From contig BPQB01000076.1 in the NCBI GenBank assembly GCA_019973155.2, positions 62,001 to 126,000 of the forward strand: 64,000 nt of DNA. The letters run 5' to 3'. A program made the position numbers and the translations under genes. Below the pieces are notes generated by a model that did no database searches, was not told where the DNA came from, and saw nothing but the letters and a program-made list of their open reading frames with translations. The stretch comes from Phanerochaete sordida (taxonomy: Eukaryota; Basidiomycota; Agaricomycetes; Polyporales; Phanerochaetaceae). Below, piece after piece: positions 33,491 through 44,483 of this stretch; position 1 is the stretch's first letter, and each line of letters starts with the position of its first letter.

Positions 33491-33934
33491 ATGACGTACA
33501 CCATCAAGGTTGTCCTCTGGTCCGACGTCGAAGGCCTTGAGCTCGTCGAGAGCTCGGTCTGGCACTACGCCAACGGCGGCACCTGGGATCTTACACACAA
33601 GGGTACGGACACGTCCTCGCCCGCGTACACCCTCACCATGAGCGGGAGTGGCACATCGGGCATGCTCCGCTTCAAGGCGCGCTCGGGCGAGCTCTGCGCG
33701 GTCGCCGTCGGCATCCACAACTACGCGCCGTGGAGCGGCGTCGCGGTCGACCTCACTCCCGGCGAGACGCTGCAGGCCGTGCACAAGGAGTTCTACGCCG
33801 GCGGCAAGCGGTCGAGCCCCACCCTCAAGGACGCGAACGCGACCAGCAAGACGGGGTTCGTCGTTGCTGTGACTTATGACCAGAGCAGCGACAACAAGGC
33901 GTACGAGGCTACTGTTGGAATTACTGGTCCTTAG
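33491..33934 (+). CDS. Fungal fruit-body lectin (Agaricus bisporus lectin family)
   Basis: Cytosolic lectin of the PF07367 family, which binds the Thomsen-Friedenreich disaccharide and GlcNAc. Known members accumulate in fruit bodies and are thought to act in defence against nematodes and insects. It is a single exon of 147 residues, close to the family's usual 142-145. It has no signal peptide, as expected. Visible family blocks are MTYTIKV at the N-terminus, SSVWHYANGGTWDLT, a TMSGSGTSGMLRFKA strand, and AVGIHNYAPWSGVAVDL, which supplies the ligand-binding loops of the actinoporin-like beta sandwich. It lies in a surface and secretome block beside chitin synthase and GH45 genes. Regulation is not shown apart from an upstream TATA-like element. 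Confidence 0.93.
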   Translation: MTYTIKVVLWSDVEGLELVESSVWHYANGGTWDLTHKGTDTSSPAYTLTMSGSGTSGMLRFKARSGELCAVAVGIHNYAPWSGVAVDLTPGETLQAVHKEFYAGGKRSSPTLKDANATSKTGFVVAVTYDQSSDNKAYEATVGITGP

Positions 33935-34114
33935 GTTTGCATTGGGAAGGAAAAATGGGCTGATATGACAAACGAATGTATTACGACTCCGGACTGAGAT
34001 GATTTGGCAAATATACACGAAAGCCTCATGTCAGAGTGTTCTTGTATCGACAAAATATGCCTTGGCTAAGATGGCGCAGTACCTATTCACTCGCTGGTCA
34101 GATCATTGGACGTT

Positions 34115-34907
34115 CTAGCGAACGCGGGACTGACCCTTGTTTCCGCAACCCACGCTAGGCCAGAACCCTGCGTGCTCGCCCGCGAGACATGCTCCATTGA
34201 ATTGTGGCGAGCCGTCCGAACCTGTCCACTCGCTGCAGGAGACTTCGCTGTATGTTCCCGTGAGGGCTCCATGCCCTGCCCGACACTGATCAGTCTCTAT
34301 CGCGGTGGACTCTAAAGTCTCAGCTTACCGGATGGGAAGAATGCAGCAGCTCCTCCAGTATCCTCGCATATGTCAAAGCTAGCGTGGCAGATATCAGCGA
34401 GAGTGATAATCATTAACAAGCGGTCAGACTTACTGCACGCCTTCGCCATGCTGGTTCGTAGGGTGACTTTCCGTCTGACCGCACCATTCCGCATTTCCTT
34501 GGACGGGGCAGAGATCTGTTACCTTCACCACGACGCTGTGGAAGGGCCCGGTGAAGCTCGGGGAGAATGGATCATGAGTTCCCGTGAGCGCAAAGCACCG
34601 TCCGCAAGCATCCCCTGCGCCCAAGCCGGGCGCAGAGCCGAATGAGAGCTGGTTCATCGCGGCGGTGAAGCCTGTAGCCGTGATGCCGCAAGCTGACGAA
34701 CACAGAGGTGATTCAGCAGCTAGAATGAAGGGTAGCTAGAGGGAACTGACCAGGAGCACCGCAACCCGAGAACATCGTAAACGATGCAGAACCCGATGGA
34801 TTCTGAATGTAGCCTCCGGTGGCTCGCTTTGAAGTATTACTAGGGGCGACAAGATCACCTGCGACCAAAGCAGTAAGCAGGAATTTTGCGATGATATGCT
34901 TGAACAT
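34115..34907 (-). CDS. GH45 endoglucanase, subfamily C (copy 1)
   Basis: Secreted beta-1,4-glucanase of the expansin-like GH45 subfamily C (Phanerochaete Cel45A type). The start at 34907 begins a signal peptide (MFKHIIAKFLLTALVAG) and a short propeptide ending in KR before ATGGYIQNPSG, so Kex2-type cleavage is likely. Exons then give SASFTMFSGCGAPG, MNQLSFGSAPGLGAGDACGR, CFALTGTHDPFSP, VVVKVTDLCPVQGNAEWCGQ, FDICEDTGGAAAFFPSG and, after a final intron, HGALTGTYSEVSCSEWTGSD and WPSVGCGNKGQSRVR with TAG at 34115. Cysteine spacing and the DACGRCF and DICEDTGG motifs match the family. It is a paralogue of the gene at 37686, in opposite orientation. The two differ at many positions, so the duplication is not recent. 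Confidence 0.92.
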
Positions 34908-34953
34908 GGCTGGATGACAGTGAGCGGGCAACGTCATGTTACCCTTCGTCCTT

Positions 34954-34962
34954 CTTTATATA
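34954..34962 (-). promoter_or_regulatory. TATA box of GH45 copy 1
   Basis: TATATAAAG on the minus strand, 47 bp upstream of the chosen ATG at 34907. It supports that start. Confidence 0.6.
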
Positions 34963-35511
34963 CGCTGAACGTGAAACAAATGCTTAGTGTCAGCTTGGGG
35001 CTATAGATTCCGCGCGAGTGGAATATAGAATCCGTGCGGAGTGAGAAGGGGACCACAACCGAGTTTCATTCGCGCAGACGTCCCATCAAATTAAAGCTTC
35101 GTGACGAACAGGTAACTCTGAGAAAGAACGAATCAGTATGGTAGTCGCCATGGGGCGTGTGATGACATACGTTTTTTCATGGCCCGCACCTGACTCTGGA
35201 GTGGGAAACGTGAAATTATAAGGATGGCTGAAAGATGTAGACTACCTTCGCGTAAGCCAAATTCGGGTTCATTATGCTGAGAGATTGAGACGCAATGCAC
35301 ATCACTCAAGTTCACTCCGGAGAGGAGCAGCCACGAAACACGGTATTATCAAGAGCCAATATGTGGGCGGTCGATAGGGTGGGACACTGATCTGATTCGT
35401 TGGCAGCATCTCAACCCCTCCAGACATACAGTGCAGGCGCCGTATCACGGCTAGCGATAGATGAGGGCATGATTTGTCAAAGGCTTAGGTTTAAGCTTAC
35501 CTTTGAAGTAC
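34963..35511. other. Intergenic between GH45 copy 1 and cysteine-rich gene
   Basis: About 0.55 kb that serves as GH45 promoter and 3' flank of the next minus-strand gene. No gene is seen. Confidence 0.4.
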
Positions 35512-35910
35512 TTAGCAAGCAGTGCAGATGGCAGCGAGGCCAGGGCTGCATGTCCCAGAGGGGCAAGGTGACTCCATAGTCTCGCCAGGAGCGGGAGCAT
35601 AGAAGTTGGGATCGGTAGCAATACATGACGTCGAACCCGCATCTATAAATTACCATCCGCACTGAGAGAAAGTCTAGTGGAGCGACGAGAAGGCAAATAC
35701 GCACTAGGTTGGTAGGTCCCAGGAGGGCACTTGTCGGGCAACACACTATAAGCGTAGGCTCAAGCTGACATGTATGCAGGCACGTACAGGGTGGCAGGCG
35801 CCGCTGCTGCCGTACTGCCCGGCAGGGCATGATACCTGCGGGATGGCTATGGCCGTCAAGCCCAGCGAGAGCGCGGCGAGAAATGGGATCGAGAAAGAGC
35901 TGAAGAGCAT
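35512..35910 (-). CDS. Small secreted cysteine-rich protein with CPxG repeats (ephrin-receptor-like/GCC2-GCC3-like)
   Basis: Three short exons give a protein of about 92 residues. A signal peptide (MLFSSFSIPFLAALSLGLTA) is followed by IPQVSCPAGQYGSSGACHP. An intron ending in gacaag joins CPPGTYQP, and another intron ending in atttatag joins NAGSTSCIATDPNFYAPAPG, then PCPSGTCSPGLAAICTAC and TAA at 35512. The CPxGxYxxxxxxCxxC pattern followed by CPPGTYQP resembles the cysteine-rich modules known from ephrin-type receptors and GCC2/GCC3 domains. As a free small secreted protein it could be an effector-like or wall protein. A TATA box sits 47 bp upstream, the same spacing as for GH45 copy 1. Splice joints are inferred from frame and cysteine pattern. 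Confidence 0.72.
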
Positions 35911-35956
35911 GATCGTCGAGAAGTTCTTGTTGTTACTGACTAGTCGTTTGTGCACT

Positions 35957-35963
35957 CTTTATA
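35957..35963 (-). promoter_or_regulatory. TATA box of cysteine-rich gene
   Basis: TATAAAG on minus, 47 bp upstream of the ATG at 35910. It supports expression of this tiny gene. Confidence 0.55.
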
Positions 35964-37685
35964 CACACTCGTTCCGAGCCTCTCGGCCCCCGAGAAGGGC
36001 GTTCAGCAAGCTACCGACGGGTCACATCACCCCGAAGAGTACCGGAAACGTGGAGCACTTACAGCAGCGATCACACCTTCGCCCGTGCCCGAACAATGAG
36101 GACGAGAGGCCCCCGCTGATTGCAATGTTACGAGTTTACTTTGGGATAGCGAAGGCACAGTTTGAGGGCGGCATGGGGGATTGTTGTTCATGACGCTGGT
36201 ATAAAGTTATGAAGCACGTTAACCTACGACCGTGGATCGGAGAGAGATGACCGTGCAAGCCACGATTGCCTATGCAGGCCGACAATGACCGCCAAGGAGC
36301 TGCATCCTATCCTATGGCATCTTGACATAGCTGAAGGATGTCGAAGGCTTGACTGATACGAATTTGGGGGTGTATAGAACCTCGAGAGGACATTCTCCCC
36401 AGACGAGCGGTACAAGCGCATGGTTCGAGGAGGCCTGCGCACAGGCATCAGATTTGGTGCCTAAAATAACTTGTGGACGACTTCAAAGTCAATGCTGCTG
36501 AACTGCTGAGCTCTGTTTCGTAAGACGCATGATGTCAAAAGGAAGGGCGATGGATGGCCCTGAGCTGACTTACGATCCGCGATATGGTGATGCCCATTCG
36601 CATCGGTTTGGCGGCGACCCGAGGCATCAATAGGCCGAGAGGTTCAGTCGGGATATGCGACGGCTGTCCTCGACTCGCGAAGTGAAATACAGGCGTTGCA
36701 TTGCCCGCCCGAGTCCTGACAGCCAGCGTCGACGCGGTGCTCAGCGATAGGCTTACACGCGTACGAAGCTGAGCTTTCTGGTAGGATGGAGGATGCCAGG
36801 AGACGTTACAGCGAAATCGTCCGGCTTTTATAGTGGATAACAGCGCTGAGCTTGTGACAGATGTCGCGAGAGGATGGTGGTCAGTCGCAAGTCGAGCGAA
36901 AGCCAGGTCGTAAGCGCTTAAGCTTAAGCGCCAGCTTCGTCTCTCTCTAACCCATCGTCCTCCGCTACTTGTCTTGCCCTGCCTTCCTTCGCGTGCTGCC
37001 CATGTCAAAACTATTATTCGACTTAAAGAGAAGTTCTGGATTCTGTCTAACCCAGCTTCAGGCCCACATGCTCGGCTGGCGTATCAGCTGAAATGGCCCA
37101 TCGTGGGCGACACGGTTGAGTCTGTCATGACTTTTTTCTTCCTTCGTGGAATCGTGAGATAGTTTCGGGACTCTTAATCGTTCTGTGCCTCTACTGACTA
37201 TCAACGGCTTAATGAGCGTTAGGGTCATTTTATTCTCAGGTTCCGGTATGGGCGGCCCACCGTCGGATGTGGGACTCTGGACGACGTCTGAGACCTGTTC
37301 TTGCAGCTTTGCAAAGCTCTAGGCCGGCGCATCTTTGGCTCTTCCCTGGCTTTCTTGCCTTGTATTTGAAGCATGTGCAAACATCCTTTACCCGTCCCTA
37401 GCATTCTCTACTCGCCGACGCCAGTCACGGGGCCGCCACGAGGTCCCCTCCATGGCAAACATTCGGTCTGGCCACCTGCCGGTCGGTTGGCGGACGGCTT
37501 CCAGCTGTCCGTCCGTTAGCTCCGCTTCCGAGGGTGTAACGACAATATACCGCACAACCATAGCGACTGGGCGATCAGAAGGCTATTTATCCACCGTGTC
37601 GCATCAACTCCGCCCTTCGCGACTGCATATATGACGGTGGTGCGTCGACCATGATTTCTCCAACTCCAATCGACGCAAGAAAGCC
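35964..37685. other. Long intergenic region
   Basis: About 1.7 kb between divergent genes (cysteine-rich protein on minus, GH45 copy 2 on plus). No convincing gene is seen; short frames lack signal peptides or family motifs. It contains a perfect 18-bp palindrome at 36914-36931 and the GH45 copy 2 promoter at its right end. Confidence 0.5.
37625..37632 (+). promoter_or_regulatory. Possible TATA element of GH45 copy 2
   Basis: A CATATATG-type element about 55 bp upstream of the ATG at 37686. The position mirrors that of copy 1. Confidence 0.4.
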
Positions 37686-38406
37686 ATGGCAAAGCTCTCG
37701 ACATTCCTCGGCTTCGTCGCCGTCGCGACTCTCGCGAGCGCGCTGACCACGCTCGAGAAGCGTGCCACGGGCGGGTACGTCCAGCAGGCGTCGGGCCAGG
37801 CGTCCTTCACGATGTACTCGGGCTGCGGCTCGCCAGGTATGTCCTCCGTCTCTTCCAGGTTCCCCTCGTGTCTCACTCAGCACCTAGCCTGTGGCAAGGC
37901 CGCGTCGGGCTTCACCGCTGCGATTAACCAGCTCGCTTTCGGCTCCTCGCCTGGGCTGGGCGCAGGCGACGCGTGCGGCCGCTGCTTCGCGCTGACGGGC
38001 AACCACGACCCGTACTCGCCGAGCTACAGCGGACCGTTCGGCCAGACGATCGTCGTGAAGGTCACCGACATGTGCCCCGTGGCGGGTAACTCCGAGTTCT
38101 GCGGCCAGACCGTCAGTCACCCGACGAACACGCACAGTATGCCGTTCCAGTGAGTTTCGTTGGCTTGAGTTTAGAAGCGGGATGCTGATGCGGTCCAGCT
38201 TCGACATCTGCGAGGACACCGGAGGCTCCGCGAAGTTCTTCCCGTCGGGCCACGGCGCACTCACCGGTACCTTCACCGAGGTGTCGTGCTCGCAGTGGTC
38301 GGGCTCAGATGGCGGCCAACTTTGGAACGGCGCGTGCCTCTCCGGAGAGACTGCCTCAAACTGGCCGTCGACGGCGTGCGGGAACAAGGGTACTGCCCCG
38401 TCGTAA
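37686..38406 (+). CDS. GH45 endoglucanase, subfamily C (copy 2)
   Basis: Secreted endo-beta-1,4-glucanase of the Phanerochaete Cel45A type. A signal peptide (MAKLSTFLGFVAVATLASA) and propeptide LTTLEKR precede mature ATGGYVQQASGQ. Introns after CGSP and after MPF split three exons: ACGKAASGFTAAINQLAFG, then GLGAGDACGRCFALTGNHDP, VVKVTDMCPVAGNSEFCGQ, FDICEDTGGSAKFFPSGHGA, VSCSQWSGSDGGQLWN and CGNKGTAPS at the end. The mature length is about 180 residues with no cellulose-binding module, as in other subfamily C members. These lack the usual catalytic base and are proposed to use an Asn-assisted relay. It is closer to the Phanerochaete type than copy 1, and its tail is the canonical one. Confidence 0.94.
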
Positions 38407-38609
38407 ATTCCAGGACTGCGCCGCTCTGTTGTATTAGTCGGTGTATTGTCTAAGCAGCGCAGAAACGTTGGCTGAAACCATCGTTTGTACTAGCTGGAGT
38501 CTGCTACTCAACGGAAACACATAGTCTGTTAATACACCGATTTCCCAGATATTGATACATGATGGTATACGCTCGTCATTCTCGAACCCGCTCGGAGCAC
38601 TCACGATGC

Positions 38610-41304
38610 TCAGCCCTTCCGCCGCTTCCGCTTCGCTCCCGTACTTGCGCCGAGCACGAGCGGTTTGAGCACCGCGGGGGCGTTTCCCCCCGCCTGCTGC
38701 GCCTCACGGATAGCACTGCGACTGAGGCAGTAGTCTACATGTGCATTCAGGCCTGCGTTGTCCGTCGCCAACTTTCGTGCGCAGATCGGGCAGATGTGCT
38801 CCTCGGCCGCGGGCTCCCTCTCCTCGGGCGGCGGAGTCGGGGCCAGCGTCGAGTGCACCTTCACGTTGCCCTGCTTCTGCGGGCTAACGGAGTGCGAGGA
38901 CGATGCGAAGGGTTCAAGCGGCGGAGGGGCCTTTGCCCTGCTCGGGCCTGCCGTTGAGGAGAGCTTCGACGTTGGGGCGGTGTCTCCGTTGTCGTCGGTC
39001 TCGGCGAGACCGCCCCGCTCGAGCTCTTCGCGCTCGGCGTCTTCGTGTTCGTAGAACCCGGGCATTGCGTCTTCGTAGCCGTCTTGCGTGAGCCGCGGTT
39101 CGTCATTGTCGTCACGCTCTTTCTGGCCTTCCTCGTCCAGCCGGCGTTTCTTGCGCGGAGAGCTGCCTGCACTTTCAAAGAACTGGGGGTGAAATAAGAT
39201 GTCTGTATGCATGGGAACGAAATGAGACTCACCCGCTTGATGCTCCCCGGCTTGTCCGCTTCTGCACGAAGGTCCTTGAGCTTGGTGACACGCAGCCCGA
39301 TTAGGCGGAGGCGGAGGGGCAGCTCCGGCAAGAGAAGTTCTTTTCCTGTCTGTAGACGCACTCGAGTCATGTAGGGACTTCAAGAGAATTCGTTGGCTTA
39401 CTGCAAACAGGTCATCTTTCTTCGTCGAGATCCAGCGGTCGAAAGATTTTGCACGAGTAAAGACTGTCGATCCAGTGAGTTCTTGCCTCGGACAAGAAGC
39501 GATGAAAATGTTACCCTGATAAGTATCAAGCTTGTACTTCAGGGTCACCGTCTTGCCCGTCCACCCGGTGCGCTCCATATCTTCACTCAAATCGGCCGCG
39601 ACCTCTTCTAGCTTTCGGAGGATATCCTCCTTTGTTGATAGCGTGTGGAATGTCCTGCCACAAAAACAGATATCAGCACCATCGTATACCCCGAAATCAG
39701 CGACCTACCGCTCCGAGCCGATGCTCTTTCTCTCTTCGCGCTGACCAGGCTCGACGACGTTCGATGCGATGCCCAGGTAGGTTTGGAGCAGGAAGTGCAG
39801 GCCGAAGTATCGGTCCATGAGTGCGAGCGTCGCGCGATGCGTGTAGATGTCGCCACAGGTCTGCAGCTTTCATTGAACGCATATTTCGAGCATGGAGGCG
39901 AAAGGACGCACCTTGATGCCGATGCTCTCGAGCAGCCGTTCATTTACTCTACCGACTCCGGGAATCTTGCGGATGGAGAGGTCGTGCATGAACGCTTTGA
40001 CAGCGGCGGGACTGAACTCCAGCGCAAACTGCCCGTTTGGTTTATTCTAACCAATTGTGCAGTCAGCGCGAACGAATTTAGTGAGGCGTATAGTAGACGC
40101 GTACTCTGTCTGAGCAGATCTGATGTCACTTTGGTAAGCTGGTAAGCACAAGCTACATATGGCTCATCTGGCGTTACCTTGGCCAGCATCTGCAGGGGGA
40201 AGAGTCAGACGTACGAGGAAGTACTGGAAGAGGCAAAGCTAACCTTGTTTGGTGCGATACCTGCGCTAACGGTCAATTTTGTCTCTCGGTGCACCGTCTC
40301 ACGCATCTCTTGCACACAATCGTCTGCAGTGAGGAGGTGCTCTTCGCAATATTTGGTGATGCTAGTTTGCCATTGTGAGACGCATTACTGCAGCATGATG
40401 AGCAAACGCACTTCAGGTACCCCTCGTCGCAGCCGGCAGCACACATTGTCGGGTCGTACCGCCGGAAGATGTCCATGATCTGCTTCGAGAGCTCCATGTA
40501 CCGGACGAAGTGTGTGGATATCACGATGAGCTCGGGGCAAAGCTTCTTGGCGACGAATTCTGCGTGGGGCCGACACTAAGCTTCAGAGAAAGCAGCGAGA
40601 GTGCACGACATACCCGCCATTCCCGAGCGTACACCAAATTTGCGCGCTGCATATGACGCCGTAGATACAACGCCATGACCGACGGCGAAGGGCTTGCCCG
40701 CCAACGAAGGGTCGTCGAGCAGCTCCACGGAGGCGTAGAAGGCGTCCATGTCAACGTGGACGATGATCTGGGTCAGGTCGCGCTGTTCTTCCATCTTGGT
40801 TAGCTACGCGGCAAATTAGCATAACTGGCGATGATAGAGTGATTCGTGCATACGAGGGCATCGGCGGAGTGTTCGGCTTTCGCTTCCGCGGAGGTCAGCT
40901 ATCTGGGTGGCACAACAAGCGAGGTACGGACGGACCGATGTCTGCCTCACGCAGGATATCATCTCGCACTTTCAGAATCTTAGCTATCCGCTCCGTCAAC
41001 TCCTTGTCCTTCCGCTTCTCGTTCTACCAAGGCAGTAAATGACTTACATACACGAGCTGTGAGTGGGCAGGATACATACCTCATAGAACTTCGAGCCCTT
41101 CGAGGCCTCAGCAATAATCTTATTAATCTCAGTTTGGTCCTTTGCCAATCTGATGAGGGGGACTCGTCAAGCGTCGCCGGCAATTCGAGTGTAATCAGCC
41201 ACGCACCCAGCCTTCATGATGGACGGCCCCGCCAGTCGTCTGAGAAAGCTGGCGGTGTCCTGAGAGGCCGCCGGTGCTGCTTTCTCGTCATCGTGCTCGT
41301 GCAT
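38610..41304 (-). CDS. POLK: DNA polymerase kappa (Y-family, DinB type) with UBZ zinc finger
   Basis: Translesion polymerase. The start at 41304 ([14 protein letters not shown]) leads to [10 protein letters not shown], spliced to [20 protein letters not shown] and FYE. This is the kappa-specific N-clasp. The palm follows: [20 protein letters not shown] with the first catalytic Asp, [20 protein letters not shown], then AAGCDEGYL spliced to [10 protein letters not shown], which carries the Asp-Glu pair. Then come [21 protein letters not shown], a helix-hairpin-helix [36 protein letters not shown] and the little-finger [15 protein letters not shown]. The C-terminus has one UBZ-type finger ([22 protein letters not shown]) for ubiquitinated PCNA, and ends in a basic KRKRRKG. 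At least eight introns are present. Divergent from the helicase-like gene. Confidence 0.93.
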
Positions 41305-41762
41305 GATATCGCGCTGGGCTCTTCGAGGGATGAGACATGCGACGCGGTGCGCCGCAGCAGAGCGTCGGCTCAGCAAGATGCGCGACCGAAACAAGGAGGG
41401 GAGCGCCTCGCATGTCACGCTCTCGCGTGAGATAACGTGTTGTCACAGCGCGCCTCGTCGCCTTGCTAGTGCTCCGCGTTGCGTTCATCAGCTCCTACAA
41501 GATGACCCAACGTGACTTAGCTCAAGAGAAACACCGCAGAGACCGGCGGGGTTTTTTGCAGTAATCCAAATGCGAGGTGCTTGCCAGGTAAGCTGGGGAT
41601 CATGAAAAGTGAACGGACAACCCGTTTGAGAAATCGCCCAACCGCTTTCTGTCCCTTCGACGCTTGGTAAGCACCTACGATTTTTGCGACAGTTCATTGC
41701 TCGCCTCTTGACCACCATCCAGATTGTGGTCCATCCCCCACTGGCACGTCACTGGCCGAAGC
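41305..41762. other. Divergent promoter region
   Basis: About 0.45 kb between the polymerase kappa and helicase-like genes. No gene or clear TATA box is seen. Confidence 0.4.
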
Positions 41763-43571
41763 ATGGCGGAAGACACTATCTCCCTCGATTCTCTCGATGA
41801 CCTCCTGCGCGAGAAATCTGGACTGCCCAAGCTCGAGAAGTTCAAGCTCGTCCATGCGCTGGACCTTTGTCTTGGAAAAGACCTCTTTCTGGTTGCCCCC
41901 GGTGAAAGCAAGATCCACATCATCGCAGCGCCAGCTCTCGTAGCGCAGGCGGCGAACCAGAGCGCGATAGGCTTTGTTGTAGTGCCGGTCAAGCCATTAA
42001 TGGAGGATCACGTAGGTTTATGTCGATATATGCGCGTCATAAGAAAGCTCATGTTTTCATATTCATAGGCGAAAACACTTCGCGCATTCGGTTTACGCGC
42101 AGTAGCAATTAACGACCATAACCTGCGACGTGCTGCAGCAGACGGTCGAGACCTCTGGGATGAAGTTCGCTCTGGCGATGATGTCAGGCTGGCTGTCGTA
42201 ACGTCGTCTATGATGCAAGACGAGCGCGTCTCCGGCATCCTGCGCAACATGAAGACCAAGTCTTTGGTCCGCTGGGTCTTTCTCGACGAAGTGCAGCTCT
42301 TCAACGAGTCCGTTGCCTGCGGCTACCCTCCGCCGTACCAAGGACGTCGTCTCGAGAAACTGCGTACTCGTTTACCTTCCTCGACAGTCTTCGGTGCCTT
42401 TGCTGGCTCAATCAGCGTCTTCGAAGCTCATGTCATTGCGTCTGATCTTGGTCTCTGCGAGGGTAAATACATCGACGCTCGCTATTCCCTCAATCCCTCG
42501 CATGTCAAATACGTCCCACGGTTGATGACTCACCCCACGTCTGGCTCCAAGTTCTACGATCTTGCCTGGCTCATTCCCTTCGACTTGAAATCGGCGGACG
42601 CAATTCCTACCACCCTTATCTACTGTCAAATGCTTGAAGTTGGCGGGGATGTCATGCGCTTCCTAGATAGCCTCATCCCCGACCATATCCCCAATCGAAC
42701 CAACCTGATCAAGTTGTACAGCACTACCTTTTCGGAGGGCTATCGCGACAGCTTCCAAGACGATATGAAGGCTGGTTCACTCCGCGTCGGAATCTGTACC
42801 GACACTTGGACCTACGGTCTCGACATTCCGAACGTCCGCCAAGTAGTCGTCTTCGGCGAGATCGAGTCTTACTCGAGGATCAAGCATGCTATTAGCCAGG
42901 CTGGCCGCGATGGAAGCCCGGCGACCGCCTATGTGTACATGCCGCCTTGGGCGCGGGATGTCCCTCCCGAGGAATGGAAGGGCAAGAAGGCTGTGGAGGA
43001 CGCGATGAGGCGGGAGAGTCTACCGCCGGTCATACGAGACTGGTTTAATGCAGCCGAGCCCTCGGCGACTATCCGGTGTTGCCCTCGGCAAGTCGACCTC
43101 GAGTTCCACGGCGAGCCAATCATCCTTCCTACCGACAACTGCTGTTCGTACTGCCACCCAGACGCCGAATCGACGAGAGCCGACGCAGATACCATTTTCA
43201 AACACAACGCGGTTCTCGAGTGCGATGTGCTCCTGACGCAGCCGCTGTCCCCATCTGAAGATCCGTTTCCACCCCTCGAACCGGACGTTCTGGCGTCGAT
43301 TACACGTTCGCTCGAAGACTGGCGCTGCACGCAATGGTACAAGATATGTAGCCCGGACGAGGACCTGCCCTCTGTCGTTTTGCTCCCGAGCCACCGTCTC
43401 AACAAGCTTGCAGAGCGGGCGCACATCTGCTCCTCATACGAAATATTCTGTTGGATTTTGGAGGGCTGGAACTATCTGGACGAGCAGGGCGAAGCCCTCT
43501 ACTCTTTTCTCAGGGAGACCGTGCAGTCGCATACAGGGGCATCGACAGCATGCACTTTGACAACGCCATAA
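41763..43571 (+). CDS. RecQ-like SF2 helicase relative with degenerate ATPase motifs
   Basis: Related to the RecQ-like helicases expanded in Agaricomycetes. One intron (after MEDH near 42012) joins two exons, giving about 580 residues. Domain 1 has GKDLFLVAPGESKIHIIAAP where the Walker A should be; the expected GxGKT/S reads GESKI, so the second Gly and the Thr are lost while Lys remains. Walker B is VFLDEVQ rather than DEAH/DEVH. Domain 2 has TTLIYCQML, LIKLYSTTFSEGYR, VGICTDTWTYGLDIPNV and ISQAGRDGSPATAYVYMP, the last being a normal motif VI with the arginine finger region. A cysteine cluster (CCSYCHPDAES) follows. The start at 41763 is in frame after a short leader. It is likely an inactive or altered ATPase unless the motifs are compensated. 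Confidence 0.75.
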
Positions 43572-44160
43572 TCTCCGCCTCTTTGTGATCGAGCCTCGCT
43601 ATGTTTTTGCCGAGTCTGGCTTCCCCCGGATCAAACTGCATGATAGAGATTCGATAATGTCACCTTCTGACGACCAAAGCTCCGCCATTCTTGTGGTGCT
43701 CGTGCTTGATGTGTGATGCGGTATTATTCATTTTATTCGTTCTCTTGTGGGCTCGGACTTCGTGTACTGTAGCGTTATATATTATCACGGGATCTGTTAT
43801 ATACATGAGGACCGTTTGTAGGTGAGGCGTGTACGCATGCGGGCGCACCCTGTCCGTTATTTAGTCCGGCGGAGTAGCGGTTGGTGTGTTTCACTTCTTC
43901 TTCAGCTTCCACGGCGGAAGCATTGAACTGTCTTACTGGCGGGTCTGCTACCAAGCGGAGCAGTAGAGCACGTCGCTATTGTACGCGGGAGATGGACACC
44001 CTGCCGTACCAAAGTGTACGGTAACCAAGCAGTATGCAGTACGGGGAATCGGAGACACGCGCGATGCCAGATGTAGTCGAAGACCGCGAAGATCGAGCCT
44101 TTCTGATAGGATGTGATTATTCCGACTATGCCGTGGGCGTCGTGATAATTCTCGTCAAAC
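43572..44160. other. Intergenic, convergent
   Basis: Between the helicase-like gene and the membrane-protein fragment. The part nearest the fragment may include further decayed exons. No clear gene is seen. Confidence 0.4.
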
Positions 44161-44247
44161 TTACAATGTCAGGCCGCAAACGAAGCGATGCAGAAGCGAT
44201 ATGCACGTAAAGAGCAGCGCACTCTCGATTATGATTAGGATGAACAT
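44161..44247 (-). pseudogene. Fragment of a second seven-helix protein copy
   Basis: A short exon-like stretch reads MFILIIIESALLFTCISLLHR-, closely parallel to the intact neighbour's VVTTIIESAVLFT helix, and is followed by a gtaagt donor-like site. No upstream exons of such a copy exist, because the intact gene's stop lies just upstream at 44484. This looks like a remnant of a tandem duplication. Confidence 0.4.
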
Positions 44248-44483
44248 ACTAGTAAGCCACGGTAGTACAGAATATCAGCCGACCCCACGGCGCTGCCTGT
44301 AGCCCGGGACCCATACCATATACTGTACTGTATAATCTCGATAAATATACACTCGGCTTTCGAAAGACGTATTCGTTCAGGCGGTTGTTCAGACGCTGAT
44401 TCTTGGTGCTCAGTGCTCGTCAGTCTCAACAACCGGCTGAGTACCGACAACCGCTTCGAGCGACACGGATTTCTGAGCATTCG

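Noticed and set aside
36535..37008. 157-codon minus-strand open frame in the long intergenic region
   Set aside because: No signal peptide, domain or codon pattern, and it overlaps the palindrome; treated as a chance frame.
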